Shown here piece after piece: positions 5,615 through 5,638 of a stretch of 5,638 nt of DNA. Position numbers and translations under genes: made by a program. This DNA comes from Thermoplasmata archaeon (GTDB lineage: Archaea; Thermoplasmatota; Thermoplasmata; UBA184). Each line of letters starts with the position of its first letter. The first letter of the stretch is position 1. The notes below the pieces were generated by a model. The model made no database searches. It saw only the letters and a list, made by a program, of their open reading frames with translations, and was not told the DNA's origin. The stretch spans positions 1 through 5,638 of the forward strand of contig DAHVAA010000114.1 in assembly GCA_027314845.1 (NCBI GenBank), written 5' to 3'.

Positions 5615-5638
5615 GCCCGACGTGCAGGTCCATCACGT
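5595..5638 (+). CDS. Start of an unidentified downstream gene, cut by the window edge
   Basis: Two open starts overlap the end of the aldehyde dehydrogenase gene. ATG at 5595 reads MTAGSNEPDVQVHH and stays open to the edge, overlapping by 20 bases. ATG at 5611 forms an ATGA with the aldehyde dehydrogenase stop and reads MSPTCRSIT. The first peptide has the more protein-like composition, the second the more typical coupling overlap; neither has a clear Shine-Dalgarno. Fewer than 15 codons are visible, so no family can be named, and whether it is a gene at all is uncertain. If real, it would be cotranscribed with the aldehyde dehydrogenase and its identity could reveal the pathway. Confidence 0.3.
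   Translation, partial: MTAGSNEPDVQVHH

Overview
The window looks like a piece of a GC-rich archaeal chromosome, most plausibly an uncultured Thermoplasmatota-type euryarchaeon. The evidence is: a methionyl-tRNA synthetase with the doubled zinc-knuckle layout common in archaea and a fused C-terminal tRNA-binding OB fold; AT-rich boxes about 26-29 bases ahead of several gene starts, the geometry of archaeal TATA elements; an aldehyde dehydrogenase that resembles (from memory) the glyceraldehyde dehydrogenases of Thermoplasma/Picrophilus; and ThyX instead of ThyA. The taxonomic call is inference; domain-level archaeal origin is well supported, the phylum is not proven.

Layout. On the minus strand, reading right to left: metG (methionyl-tRNA synthetase, GTG start at 3023), then a PHP-family metal-dependent phosphoesterase whose ATG overlaps the metG stop in an ATGA, then a short gap holding a TTTAAA box, then the 5' part of a tRNA-Cys(GCA) gene that is cut off by the window edge just after its anticodon. 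On the plus strand, diverging from metG across a 131-base intergenic region: thyX (flavin-dependent thymidylate synthase, GTG start at 3155), then after 48 bases an aldehyde dehydrogenase of the lactaldehyde/glyceraldehyde dehydrogenase type (ATG at 4112), and finally the first few codons of another gene that overlaps the aldehyde dehydrogenase end and runs off the window. Coding density is very high and no stretch over 300 bases lacks a gene.

How the parts relate. metG and the PHP gene form a translationally coupled pair, which hints that the phosphoesterase is expressed with the translation machinery. thyX and the aldehyde dehydrogenase are on the same strand but each appears to have its own TATA element placed so that the transcript would begin at or within a few bases of the start codon (leaderless mRNA), so they need not form an operon. 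The aldehyde dehydrogenase plausibly oxidises glyceraldehyde (or another short hydroxyaldehyde) with NADP+ in a non-phosphorylative sugar pathway.

I saw no mobile element, CRISPR array, prophage or defence locus. The points most worth a second look are the second, degenerate OB-fold-like tail on MetRS, the metG-PHP coupling, the imperfect palindrome over the aldehyde dehydrogenase TATA element, and the consistent leaderless promoter geometry. Nothing here amounts to a clearly new system.
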